Translations under genes and position numbers: made by a program | The notes under the pieces: model-generated | Told to the model about the DNA's origin: nothing | What the model saw: the letters and a program-made list of their open reading frames with translations, nothing else | Database searches by the model: none | In this document: positions 47,298 to 56,649 of the stretch, piece after piece | Layout of the letters: the number at the start of each line of letters is the position of its first letter | How positions within the stretch are numbered: position 1 is the first letter of the stretch | Source of the DNA: JACCZX01 sp963786295 | Lineage (GTDB): Bacteria; Pseudomonadota; Gammaproteobacteria; Burkholderiales; Burkholderiaceae_F | Length of the DNA: 64,000 nt | Direction of reading: 5' to 3' | Assembly (NCBI GenBank): GCA_963786295.1 | Contig: CAWAYV010000018.1 | Span: 60,132-124,131 of the forward strand

Positions 47298-47379
47298 CGG
47301 GAGGGTGAGTATCTTTAAAAAGCAACGGGGTTGCAAGAGCGGCCATCCCCGAGCTTTCACCCGGAGCCAGTCGGAGTGC

Positions 47380-49239
47380 TTATTCGCCTAGCCGACGTGC
47401 AAAATTGCACCTCGTGTTTTCAAGCTGATCCGGTAGGCGGCCTGCCAGTTTGGCGAACAAATCGGTGTGCGATCGAATTTCGCTGCGCCAATCGTCGAGA
47501 TTGATCGCTGTGATCGCGTCGAACTTTGCGCGCGAAAAGTCAAGACCGTTCCATTCCATGTCTTCGTAACGAGGCGACACGCCGAATACGTGCTCGGTGC
47601 CCGACGCTTTACCCTCGATCCGGTCGACGATCCACTTCAGCACGCGCATATTCTCACCGAAGCCCGGCCAAATGAACTTACCGTCCGGCCCGGTGCGAAA
47701 CCAATTGACGGTGAAAATCTTCGGCAGCTTGACGCCGTTCGCCGCCAATCGCGCGCCCAGTGCGAGCCAGTGCGCGAAGTAGTCACCCATGTTGTATCCG
47801 CAGAAAGGCAGCATCGCGAACGGATCACGGCGCAGCACGCCCTGCGCGCCGGCCTGCGCAGCCGTCGTTTCCGAGCCCATCGTGGCCGCCATGTAAACGC
47901 CTTCGACCCAGTCGCGCGCCTCGGTTACCAGCGGAACGGTCGTCGAGCGGCGCCCCCCAAATAAGAATGCATCGAGCGGCACACCCTCCGGGTTCTCCCA
48001 AGCGTCGTCAATGGCGGGACACTGCGCCGCCGGCACGGTGAAGCGCGCATTCGGATGCGCCGCCTTGCGCCCCGCCTTCCCGTCTTCAGGCGTCCAATCC
48101 TTGCCTTGCCAGTCGATCAAGTGCGCCGGCGGCGGGGCCATGCCTTCCCACCATACGTCACCGTCATCGGTCAGCGCGACGTTGGTAAATATCACGTCCT
48201 CGCGCAACGTTGCTATCGCGTTGCGATTGGTCTTTTCCGATGTGCCGGGAGCGACGCCGAAGAAGCCCGCTTCTGGATTGATCGCATACAACCGCCCGTC
48301 GCTGCCCGGCTTGATCCACGCGATGTCCTCGCCGACCGTCGTCACGGTCCAGCCGGCAAATGAAGCCGGCGGAATCAACATCGCAAAATTGGTCTTGCCG
48401 CACGCCGACGGAAACGCCGCGGCAATGTGATATTTCTTTCCTTCCGGCGAAGTCACGCCGACGACCAGCATGTGCTCGGCCAGCCAACCGAGACCATCAG
48501 TCTGCGCAGCATCACGCGCCATCGTCGAAGCGATGCGCAGCGCTAGGCACTTCTTGCCGAGCAAGGCATTACCTCCATAGCCCGAGCCGAACGACCAGAT
48601 TTCGCGCGTCTGCGGAAAATGAACGATGTACTTGGTGGAATTGCACGGCCACGAGACATCTTTCTCACCTCGCGCCAGCGGCTTGCCGACCGAGTGCACG
48701 CAAGGCACGAACTCGCCGTCCGGTCCAAGCGCATCGATGACCGCGCGGCCCATGCGCGTCATGATCCGCATGTTGACGACCACGTAGGCACTGTCGGAAA
48801 TCTCGACACCGATCTGCGAGATGCGGCTGCCTAATGGCCCCATCGAAAACGGAATGACGTAGAGCGTGCGGCCGCGCATCGAACCCGCGAACAGCCCATT
48901 GAGCGTTGCGCGCATCTGAGCCGGATCGACCCAGTTATTGGTCGGGCCGGCGTCGTCCTTGGTGTTGCTGCATATAAAAGTGCGGTCTTCAACCCGCGCC
49001 ACGTCCGCCGGGTCAGACAAGGCGAGAAAGCTGCCCGGGCGCTTGGCCGCGTTCAACCGGCGAAAGGTCCCGGCCCGAACGAGTTCGTCACACAGGCGGT
49101 CGTATTCCTGTTGCGATCCGTCGCACCACACCACGCGGTCGGGCTGCGTCAGCCGTGCCACGTCCGCCACCCAGGCCTTGAGCTTGTTGTTCTTGACGTA
49201 CGACGGAGCGGTGATCGTTCCGGAAAGCACTGCGCTCAT
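47380..49239 (-). CDS. pckG: Phosphoenolpyruvate carboxykinase (GTP)
   Basis: The protein has 619 residues from the ATG at 49239, preceded by GGAGGCAGG. The P-loop with active-site Cys is FPSACGKTNFAMLIPP, typical of the GTP-dependent class; WSFGSGYGGNALLGKKCLAL and the C-terminal WPGFGENMRVLKWIVDRIEG also match. It interconverts oxaloacetate and PEP in gluconeogenesis. It stands between the ABC importer and the cold-shock gene, monocistronic by spacing. The frame is intact. Confidence 0.97.
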   Translation of the reverse strand: MSAVLSGTITAPSYVKNNKLKAWVADVARLTQPDRVVWCDGSQQEYDRLCDELVRAGTFRRLNAAKRPGSFLALSDPADVARVEDRTFICSNTKDDAGPTNNWVDPAQMRATLNGLFAGSMRGRTLYVIPFSMGPLGSRISQIGVEISDSAYVVVNMRIMTRMGRAVIDALGPDGEFVPCVHSVGKPLARGEKDVSWPCNSTKYIVHFPQTREIWSFGSGYGGNALLGKKCLALRIASTMARDAAQTDGLGWLAEHMLVVGVTSPEGKKYHIAAAFPSACGKTNFAMLIPPASFAGWTVTTVGEDIAWIKPGSDGRLYAINPEAGFFGVAPGTSEKTNRNAIATLREDVIFTNVALTDDGDVWWEGMAPPPAHLIDWQGKDWTPEDGKAGRKAAHPNARFTVPAAQCPAIDDAWENPEGVPLDAFLFGGRRSTTVPLVTEARDWVEGVYMAATMGSETTAAQAGAQGVLRRDPFAMLPFCGYNMGDYFAHWLALGARLAANGVKLPKIFTVNWFRTGPDGKFIWPGFGENMRVLKWIVDRIEGKASGTEHVFGVSPRYEDMEWNGLDFSRAKFDAITAINLDDWRSEIRSHTDLFAKLAGRLPDQLENTRCNFARRLGE

Positions 49240-49354
49240 TCCTGCCTCCAATCGTCGCTCCGTCAATCGCGAAGCGCTCTTTGTCGGTTGCAAACGCGGG
49301 GCCGGCGATTCTAGCCCGCTTGCCGCGATCGTCTTGCGGCAACGAGCGCATCCC

Positions 49355-49379
49355 CAAAATAAGGCCCGCTGCGCGGGCC
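49355..49379 (-). terminator. Rho-independent terminator of the cold-shock gene
   Basis: On the minus strand GGCCCGC-GCA-GCGGGCC (49363-49379) followed by TTATTTT, 20 bases after the cold-shock protein stop. Confidence 0.88.
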
Positions 49380-49398
49380 ACAGAGTAGTTAGCTGAAG

Positions 49399-49605
49399 TT
49401 AAGCGACGATGTCGATCTCTACCGCTTGCGGGCCTTTCTGGCCCTGCTGCACTTGGTACTCGACTTTCTGGTTTTCCTTCAAGGTGCGAAACCCCTTGGC
49501 TTTGATACCACTGTAGTGCGCGAAGAGATCGGCGCCCCCATCGTCGGGCTTGATGAAGCCAAAGCCCTTGGATTCGTTAAACCATTTCACTGTGCCTGTC
49601 GGCAT
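49399..49605 (-). CDS. Cold-shock domain protein (CspA family)
   Basis: The protein has 68 residues: GTVKWFNESKGFGFIKPDDG holds the RNP1 and neighbouring aromatic residues, and DLFAHYSGI is RNP2-like. It is an OB-fold RNA chaperone. The ATG at 49605 has CGGAG upstream. The following 245 bases to the next gene (49606-49850) hold no gene and probably form a long 5' leader, as in other csp genes; this is inferred from length only. A strong terminator follows. Confidence 0.96.
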   Translation of the reverse strand: MPTGTVKWFNESKGFGFIKPDDGGADLFAHYSGIKAKGFRTLKENQKVEYQVQQGQKGPQAVEIDIVA

Positions 49606-49850
49606 TTAAATAACTCCGGAGAAACACGGGAAGCGCCCGCGACGCGCAAGCGATGGCTGTTGGGATTTGCAAAGGACGAAGGAGGTACTGCGACAGGAAC
49701 GGCTTGATGATGCTTCAGGAGCCTCATAAAAGCCGCTGGCAATGGCTTCCGAATTCATCGAACGAAGATGGAGCGAATCCTAGAGCGTGGTCGACTGCGA
49801 TTTGACGCTACACCAGCGTCCGCCAAAAAGCTAGCCGCCGGGCAACGAGA

Positions 49851-50450
49851 TTACGGCGACCAGGGCCGCGCCAGATCGGCCGGTAGCAGCGAGTAATGCG
49901 CCGCATCGAAACGCGCTTCGCCGTGCACGATGCCGTGCCGCGTCACACCTTCGAAGCTCGCACCGGCGCGCTCCGCCGCGCGGCGACTTGAAGTGTTGTC
50001 GAGGCGAATCCGCATCGATGCACGCACCAACTTGAGTTCGTTAAACGCGAATGCGGCGATAGCGCGAATCGCGGTACTGGCAACGCCACGTCCGCGTGCG
50101 CTCTTTCTTACCCAATAGCCCAGCTCGGCCTCGCGCTTGCCATAAAGCATGATGTCCTGCAGGCCGGCCCCGCCGAGAAGGGAGCCGTCACTCTTGCTTC
50201 TGATCAGCATCGGGAACGCGGTCTGATTGGTCCACATCTGGTCGGCCGTTTCGAACCAACGCTCGACATCGGCCGCGCCGTACTCGGGATGACACCAGGG
50301 CATCCAGCGGATCAATGTCGCTTTCGATTCGAGAACAGCTTGCAGGAATTCAGCGGCGTCATGGTTGGCAGCGGCCACTAGCGGCGTCAACTCGAGTTCC
50401 GGCGTCAATCCGGGTTGCGCCACCACCTTTGGACTTTTTCTAGCTTGCAC
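49851..50450 (-). CDS. GNAT (RimJ/RimL-type) N-acetyltransferase
   Basis: The protein has 199 residues. The RimJ/RimL order is visible: IRWMPWCHPEYGAADVERWF near the N-terminus, ELGYWVRKSARGRGVASTAI as the acetyl-CoA site, and IRLDNTSSRRAAERAGASFE at the end. The start is GTG 50450, overlapping the stop of the AbrB-family gene by 11 bases, so the two are likely co-translated. The acceptor could be a ribosomal protein N-terminus, another amine or an antibiotic; unknown. Confidence 0.88.
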   Translation of the reverse strand: MQARKSPKVVAQPGLTPELELTPLVAAANHDAAEFLQAVLESKATLIRWMPWCHPEYGAADVERWFETADQMWTNQTAFPMLIRSKSDGSLLGGAGLQDIMLYGKREAELGYWVRKSARGRGVASTAIRAIAAFAFNELKLVRASMRIRLDNTSSRRAAERAGASFEGVTRHGIVHGEARFDAAHYSLLPADLARPWSP

Positions 50451-51525
50451 GACGCGCCATCCACTTTTGCCAGTACCGATACATTGCGCCGACCGTTAGC
50501 AACAACGCAAGCAGCCGAATCGTGTGAAACGCCGTCACGATCGGCACGCCAAGTTGTAACGCCTGCGCGGTCAGCGCCATTTCGCCGATGCCGCCAGGTG
50601 TAGTCGCGATCGTCGCCGTCGGCCACGGCAATCCGGAGCCGCGCGCAAGCAAGGCAGCAAATCCCGCCGCCAGCAGCATGTAGAGCAGCGAGATCGCAGC
50701 AACCGCCGACAGAAAGCGCGGCGCAGCGCGGAAAAACTCCGGCGTAAAGCACGACCCGAGCGAGATACCGATCAACAGTTGGCCGGCGTTGACGATAACT
50801 GCAGGGAAGCTCGAAAAGCTGTGGCCGGTGGCGGTGATCAACGCTGAGGCCAGCAAGGGACCGATCATCCAGCTGTTCGGCGATCTGACACGCTGCATCA
50901 CCGCTGCTGCGCCTGCGGTGATCGCGACCAATACGACAAACCCTGTCCACGAAAACGTTTTCGCCAGCGGCGTGTAAGGATCAAGCCCATGCACGTTCAT
51001 CGCGTTGAACGCAAATGGCACGATCAAGACCACCAGCATGATGCGCAATGCGTGTGCCGCGGCCACCCTGTCAACCTGGCCGCCATTGCGTTGCGCTTGC
51101 GCCGCCATCTCGGGCGCACCGCCGATCGCCATTGCGAAAAATGAAGTCGGTGCGTCGGCGCCGACCGCTTTGGTCAATAACCAGCAGCCCAGCCAACCCA
51201 GCACGATCGAGAAAATCACCGCCACCGCAATCCACGGCGAGAGCCGCACGATCTCGCGTACTACATCAGGCGAGAAATACAAGCCGAGCGCGACACCGAT
51301 GGCCCATTGACCTGCTTCGCGCGCCAGCGGCGGTTCGGCGATTTTGCCGTGGCTCATGCTGACGGCGGCGACCGCGACCAATGGGCCGATCAACCACGGC
51401 AATGGCGTCTTCAGGTAAACACACACCAGCGCACCGGCAATCGCCACCGCTATCGCTGCGACCGCGCGCCAGAATGAAAACGCCGCGCGGGGCGCGGCGT
51501 TGCGCGTCGGATCTAGATCGCTCAC
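50440..51525 (-). CDS. AbrB family membrane protein
   Basis: About 361 residues from GTG 51525, whose GTGA overlaps the TctA stop; a GTG at 51567 would overlap TctA by 46 bases. The protein contains two homologous halves, each with a PWLIGPL-type motif (LPWLIGPLVAVAAVS and NSWMIGPLLASALITATGHS) and a GGAPEMAAQAQ/GGIGEMALTAQ motif, the sign of the AbrB (PF05145) duplicated family. Its position directly behind a complete TctCBA set suggests an accessory or alternative transporter of related substrates. Confidence 0.88.
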   Translation of the reverse strand: MSDLDPTRNAAPRAAFSFWRAVAAIAVAIAGALVCVYLKTPLPWLIGPLVAVAAVSMSHGKIAEPPLAREAGQWAIGVALGLYFSPDVVREIVRLSPWIAVAVIFSIVLGWLGCWLLTKAVGADAPTSFFAMAIGGAPEMAAQAQRNGGQVDRVAAAHALRIMLVVLIVPFAFNAMNVHGLDPYTPLAKTFSWTGFVVLVAITAGAAAVMQRVRSPNSWMIGPLLASALITATGHSFSSFPAVIVNAGQLLIGISLGSCFTPEFFRAAPRFLSAVAAISLLYMLLAAGFAALLARGSGLPWPTATIATTPGGIGEMALTAQALQLGVPIVTAFHTIRLLALLLTVGAMYRYWQKWMARRAS

Positions 51526-53025
51526 GCTATCTGTCGGGACTTGCGACGCGATAACCGCACGATCCACGGCACGATGATCAGCGCGGCAGTCAACGCCAGC
51601 AGCGACGCCGAAATGGGCTGAGTGAAAAACACGCTCGGATCGCCCTGGCTAATCGCGAGCGCCTTGCGGAACTGCGATTCGGCAAGTGGTCCCGAGTATC
51701 AATCCGATCACGACCGGTGCGACAGGGAAACCCCAGCGCCGCATCACGAAGCCCAACAGACCGAATACATACAGCGTGACGAGATCGACCACCGACTGAT
51801 GCAGGCTGTAGGCACCGAGCGTGGCAAAGACCAGAATGCCGCCATAAAGCAACGGCTTCGGGATCGACAACACTTTCACCCACAACCCGATCAGCGGCAG
51901 ATTGAGCACCAGCAGCAGGATGTTGCCGATATACATGCTGGCGATCAGCCCCCACACCAGCGTCGCCTGCGTCTGGAATAGCAGCGGTCCCGGCTGCAGG
52001 CCGTAGTTCTGGAACGCGGCAAGCAGGATGGCCGCCGTGGCCGAAGTCGGAATGCCAAGCGTCAACAACGGCACCAGCACGCCGGCGGACGCGGCGTTGT
52101 TCGCGGCCTCGGGACCCGCAACGCCTTCGATCGCGCCCTTGCCGAACTCCTCTGGATGCTTCGATAGCTTCTTCTCCAGAGCGTATGACAGGAAAGTTGG
52201 GATCTCTGCGCCGCCGGCCGGTATCGTGCCAAATGGAAAGCCGATGAAAGTGGCGCGTAGCCACGCCGGCCACGAACGTCGCCAATCGTCTTTCGACATC
52301 AGCAACGAGCCGCGCACCTGCTCCACCTTTTCTTCCTGCCGGCTCTGGTAGGACGCCATGTACAAACCTTCACCGACCGCAAACAGTCCGACGGCGAGCA
52401 CGACGACGTCGATGCCGTCCAGCAATTCCGGCACACCAAATGAAAAGCGCATCTGCCCAGTTTGATCATCGATACCGACCAGACCGAGCAGCAGGCCCAG
52501 GAACAACATCGTCAGCCCGCGCACGGTTGAGCTGCCCAGCACGGCCGCGACTGTGACGAACGCGAAGACCATCAATGCAAAATATTCGGCCGGCCCAAAT
52601 TTCAAAGCGACTTCGACCACAATCGGTGCGAGCACCGTCAATAGCAGTGTCGCAATGGTGCCGGCCACGAACGAACCAATCGCGGCGGTCGCCAGGGCAG
52701 GGCCCGCGCGACCGCGTCGCGCCATCTTGTTGCCCTCGAGTGCGGTCGCGATCGACGCCGACTCCCCAGGAGTGTTCAGCAGAATGGTCGTCGTCGATCC
52801 GCCGTACATAGCGCCGTAGTAGATGCCGGCAAACATGATCAGCGCACCGGTCGGATCGAGCTTGACGGTCAACGGCAACAGCATCGCGACGGTTAGCGCG
52901 GGACCTACTCCGGGCAGCACGCCGATCGCGGTGCCCAGTGTGACGCCGACGAAGCCCCACAGCAGATTGGTCGGCTGCAGTGCGACGCTGAATCCAGAGA
53001 TCAGCGCATTCAATGTCTCGGTCAT
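51522..53025 (-). CDS. Tripartite tricarboxylate transporter permease TctA, frame-broken
   Basis: About 500 residues from the ATG at 53025 (MTETLNALISGFSVALQPTN). TctA marks are GIYYGAMYGGSTTTILLNTP, GESASIATALEGNKMARRGR and the second-half LGIPTSATAAILLAAFQNYG. The frame changes near 51695, after PVVIGLILG; the correct end is PLAESQFRKALAISQGDPSV followed by a last membrane helix and RRKSRQIA. It is the large membrane subunit of the transporter. Its start overlaps TctB by 4 bases and its stop overlaps the AbrB-family start. Confidence 0.94.
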
Positions 53026-53534
53026 ATGCCGGCGCCGCCCAGAATCGGCCTTAACCAGCCCGCCGGGAGATTGACATTCAGGAAGCGTACGAAGAAAAGA
53101 AAAACCAGCAGACCGAGAACCAGCCCGATGGCCAGATCGCGCAACCAGCGCGTGCTGCCAAAACCGCGTGCGACGCAGGCGAAGAGCGCGGCCGCGGCGA
53201 TCACGAACCCGGCCGTGTGAACCAGCGCCATTTGCACGATCAGTCCGACGCTGACCCAGGCAAAGGCGCTCCACACGAACGCGTGCTCGCCGCGCTCAGC
53301 CGGATCGTCAGGCACCCGAGCACGGAAGCCGCCGGTGAATACTTCAGTCAGCAACCACACCCCGAGCAAGATCAGCCCGGCCGAGATGATCCTCGGCACG
53401 AAGTTCGGACCGATGCGTGCGTAGCCGCCGGCCTCCGGCAGTCTCCACGCAACGACGGTCGCACCGATGCCCAGCAGCAGCACGCCGAGCGAAATGACCA
53501 GCTCGGCGCGCGATCCCGCCGCCCCACGGGCCAC
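53022..53534 (-). CDS. Tripartite tricarboxylate transporter small permease TctB
   Basis: The protein has 170 residues with four hydrophobic helices; GIGATVVAWRLPEAGGYARI with GPNFVPRIISAGLILLGVWL is the usual TctB opening. The start is GTG 53534, and it overlaps TctA by 4 bases. It completes the membrane part of the transporter with TctA. Confidence 0.9.
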   Translation of the reverse strand: MARGAAGSRAELVISLGVLLLGIGATVVAWRLPEAGGYARIGPNFVPRIISAGLILLGVWLLTEVFTGGFRARVPDDPAERGEHAFVWSAFAWVSVGLIVQMALVHTAGFVIAAAALFACVARGFGSTRWLRDLAIGLVLGLLVFLFFVRFLNVNLPAGWLRPILGGAGI

Positions 53535-53543
53535 GGCTATTTC

Positions 53544-54509
53544 CTACTTCTTAAGGCCCAGCGAATCGATGATCGTATTGATGCGCTTGATGTCCTCGTC
53601 GAGGAATTTCTTGAACTCGTCTCCGCCGAGATAGACACCGTCCCAACCGTACTTGGTCAGCGTTTCCTTCCACGCCGGTGAATCAGTGGCGGTCTTGACG
53701 GCCGCAACCAGCGTATCCCGCTGCGCGGTCGAAATCGCAGGCGCTCCGAAAACGCCACGCCAGTTGCCGAGCACGACATCGATGCCTTGCTCCTTCAGGC
53801 TCGGAATGCCGTCGATCTTGCTCGGCCCCGACACGGCCAACGCACGCATGCGCCCGCCCTTGACGTGTTCTGCGAACTCGCCTAGCCCCGCAATGCCGGC
53901 GCTGACATGGCCGCCCACGATCGCTGCGACCTGGTCGCCGCCGCCTTTAGACGCGATGTAGTTGATCTTTGCGGGTTCGACGCCGACTGCGCGCGCAATC
54001 ATGCCGGCCAATATGTGATCGGAGCCGCCCGCCGATCCGCCGTTCCACGACACCTTACCCGGATCAGCCTTGAACGCCTTGACGAGGTCGCCCATCGTTT
54101 TGAACGGCGAACTCGCTGGAACCACGACCACCAGATATTCGCTGGTCAGCCGGGCGACGGGCGTAACCATCGTCAAATCGACCGGCGACTTGTTCAGCGC
54201 GATGCCGCCGACCATCACCATGCCGCCCACTAATAGCGCGTTCGGATCGCCTTTCGCGCTGTTGACGAATTGCGCGAGCCCAATCGTGCCGGCGGCGCCG
54301 CCTTTGTTTTCGAATTGCACCGTCTGCACGGTCTTGGCGCTCTGCATTGCTGTTGCCAACGCGCGGCCGGTTTGATCCCATCCCCCACCCGGGTTAGCCG
54401 GAATCATCATCTTGACTGCGCCCAATTGCTGCGCGTTCGCGATGCTGAACGGGAACTGTGCCGCGGTCAGCGATGCGAGCGCGGCGAGTGAAAAGTCACG
54501 GCGTTTCAT
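53544..54509 (-). CDS. Tripartite tricarboxylate transporter binding protein TctC (Bug family)
   Basis: The protein has 321 residues. The start MKRRDFSLAALASLTAAQFP has a twin Arg followed by Asp-Phe-Ser-Leu, resembling a Tat signal. The mature part opens KMMIPANPGGGWDQTGRALA, and GGAAGTIGLAQFV and WNGGSAGGSDHILAG are Bug features. AGGAGA lies 7 bases before the ATG. It heads the tctC-tctB-tctA-AbrB-GNAT unit. The substrate is a carboxylate, not further known. Confidence 0.94.
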   Translation of the reverse strand: MKRRDFSLAALASLTAAQFPFSIANAQQLGAVKMMIPANPGGGWDQTGRALATAMQSAKTVQTVQFENKGGAAGTIGLAQFVNSAKGDPNALLVGGMVMVGGIALNKSPVDLTMVTPVARLTSEYLVVVVPASSPFKTMGDLVKAFKADPGKVSWNGGSAGGSDHILAGMIARAVGVEPAKINYIASKGGGDQVAAIVGGHVSAGIAGLGEFAEHVKGGRMRALAVSGPSKIDGIPSLKEQGIDVVLGNWRGVFGAPAISTAQRDTLVAAVKTATDSPAWKETLTKYGWDGVYLGGDEFKKFLDEDIKRINTIIDSLGLKK

Positions 54510-54651
54510 TCAGGTCTCCTTGAACAAGTTGCGCGCTGCGACGCGGTTTTTCAGCATCGTAGCAGTGCGAATCAACGCGGGGAATCGTGCCAGAGCGCGC
54601 CTCCATCGTTACGCGTTCGCGCGCTCGGCCTGCTGAGCCGGCATGTGTGAT

Positions 54652-54672
54652 CTAGTGGCCAGATGGCACTAG
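54652..54672. other. Imperfect palindrome in the 260-base junction between tctC and the Memo gene
   Basis: CTAGTGGCC-AGAT-GGCACTAG, a near-perfect inverted repeat with one unpaired base; CTAGTGG recurs at about 54709. No gene is seen in 54510-54769, which separates two divergently transcribed blocks and should carry both promoters. The palindrome is a possible operator. Confidence 0.4.
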
Positions 54673-54769
54673 GTCACAGGAACGCCCGACGACGATATTC
54701 GCGCGCATCTAGTGGGTCTTGATCTTCGACCTCCGAAGGTTTCAAATTCAGCGGCAGGAGTCGTGTTCA

Positions 54770-55568
54770 ATGCCCGCCGTACGCCGGGCCGTCGTCGACG
54801 GCCTGTTCTACCCCGCCGCGCCTGCCGCGCTGCGCGCGCAGGTTGCGGACTATCTCGCCAGTGCCGGCGTCGATACGACGCCGCGCGCTTGCCGAAGCTG
54901 CTGATCACTCCTCATGCCGGCTACGTCTACTGCGGCGCGATCGCCGGCCACGCCTATGCCCTGCTCGGACGCCGGCGCACACAGGTCAGCCGCGTCGTGC
55001 TGCTTGGCCCCGCGCATCGTGTCACGGTGCACGGACTTGCGGCCCCCGAGGCGGATGCGTTCGAGACTCCTCTCGGCGAGATCGTGCTCGACGTCGCTGC
55101 GCTGGCCAGCCTCGATGACTTGCCGCAGGTGGTTCGCGACGATCGGGCGCACGAGCGCGAGCATTCGCTCGAGGTTCAGCTGCCCTTCCTGCAGACGCTG
55201 CTCGAAAGCTTCACCCTGGTGCCGCTGGTTGTCGGCGACGCCAGCGCCGAGGCGGTGGCGCAGGTGCTCGAGCGGCTGTGGGGCGGCGACGAGACACTGA
55301 TCGTGATCAGCTCGGACCTCTCGCACTACCTTCCGTACGCGCAGGCGCAAGCGGTCGACCGTGCCACCGCGCAGCGCATCCTGGGACTCGATGCCGGCCT
55401 CGCGCCGCACGAGGCCTGTGGCGCGGCGGCGATCAACGGCGCGCTGCAGGCGGCGCGGCGCCATGGCCTCGCGCCGCGCCTGCTCGATCTGCGCAACTCC
55501 GGCGACACCGCGGGCGACCGCGATCGCGTTGTCGGTTACGGCGCGTTCGCGTTCGAGGCGCTGCACTG

Positions 55569-55569
<1 letters not shown>
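54770..55569 (+). CDS. amrB: AmmeMemoRadiSam system protein B (Memo family), frame-broken
   Basis: About 266 residues from the ATG at 54770, with GGCAGGAG upstream. MPAVRRAVVDGLFYPAAPAA begins the Memo fold; after a frame change near 54885 come LPKLLITPHAGYVYCGAIAG, LLGPAHRVTVHG, EHSLEVQLPFLQTLLES and ISSDLSHYLPYAQA, which hold the His/Asp/Glu residues of the family's metal-binding pocket. Memo proteins are related to class III extradiol dioxygenases; in bacteria they accompany a radical SAM enzyme and often AMMECR1. Here the radical SAM gene follows with a one-base overlap and AMMECR1 is absent. Confidence 0.9.
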
Positions 55570-56645
<1,076 letters not shown>

Positions 56646-56649
56646 CGAA

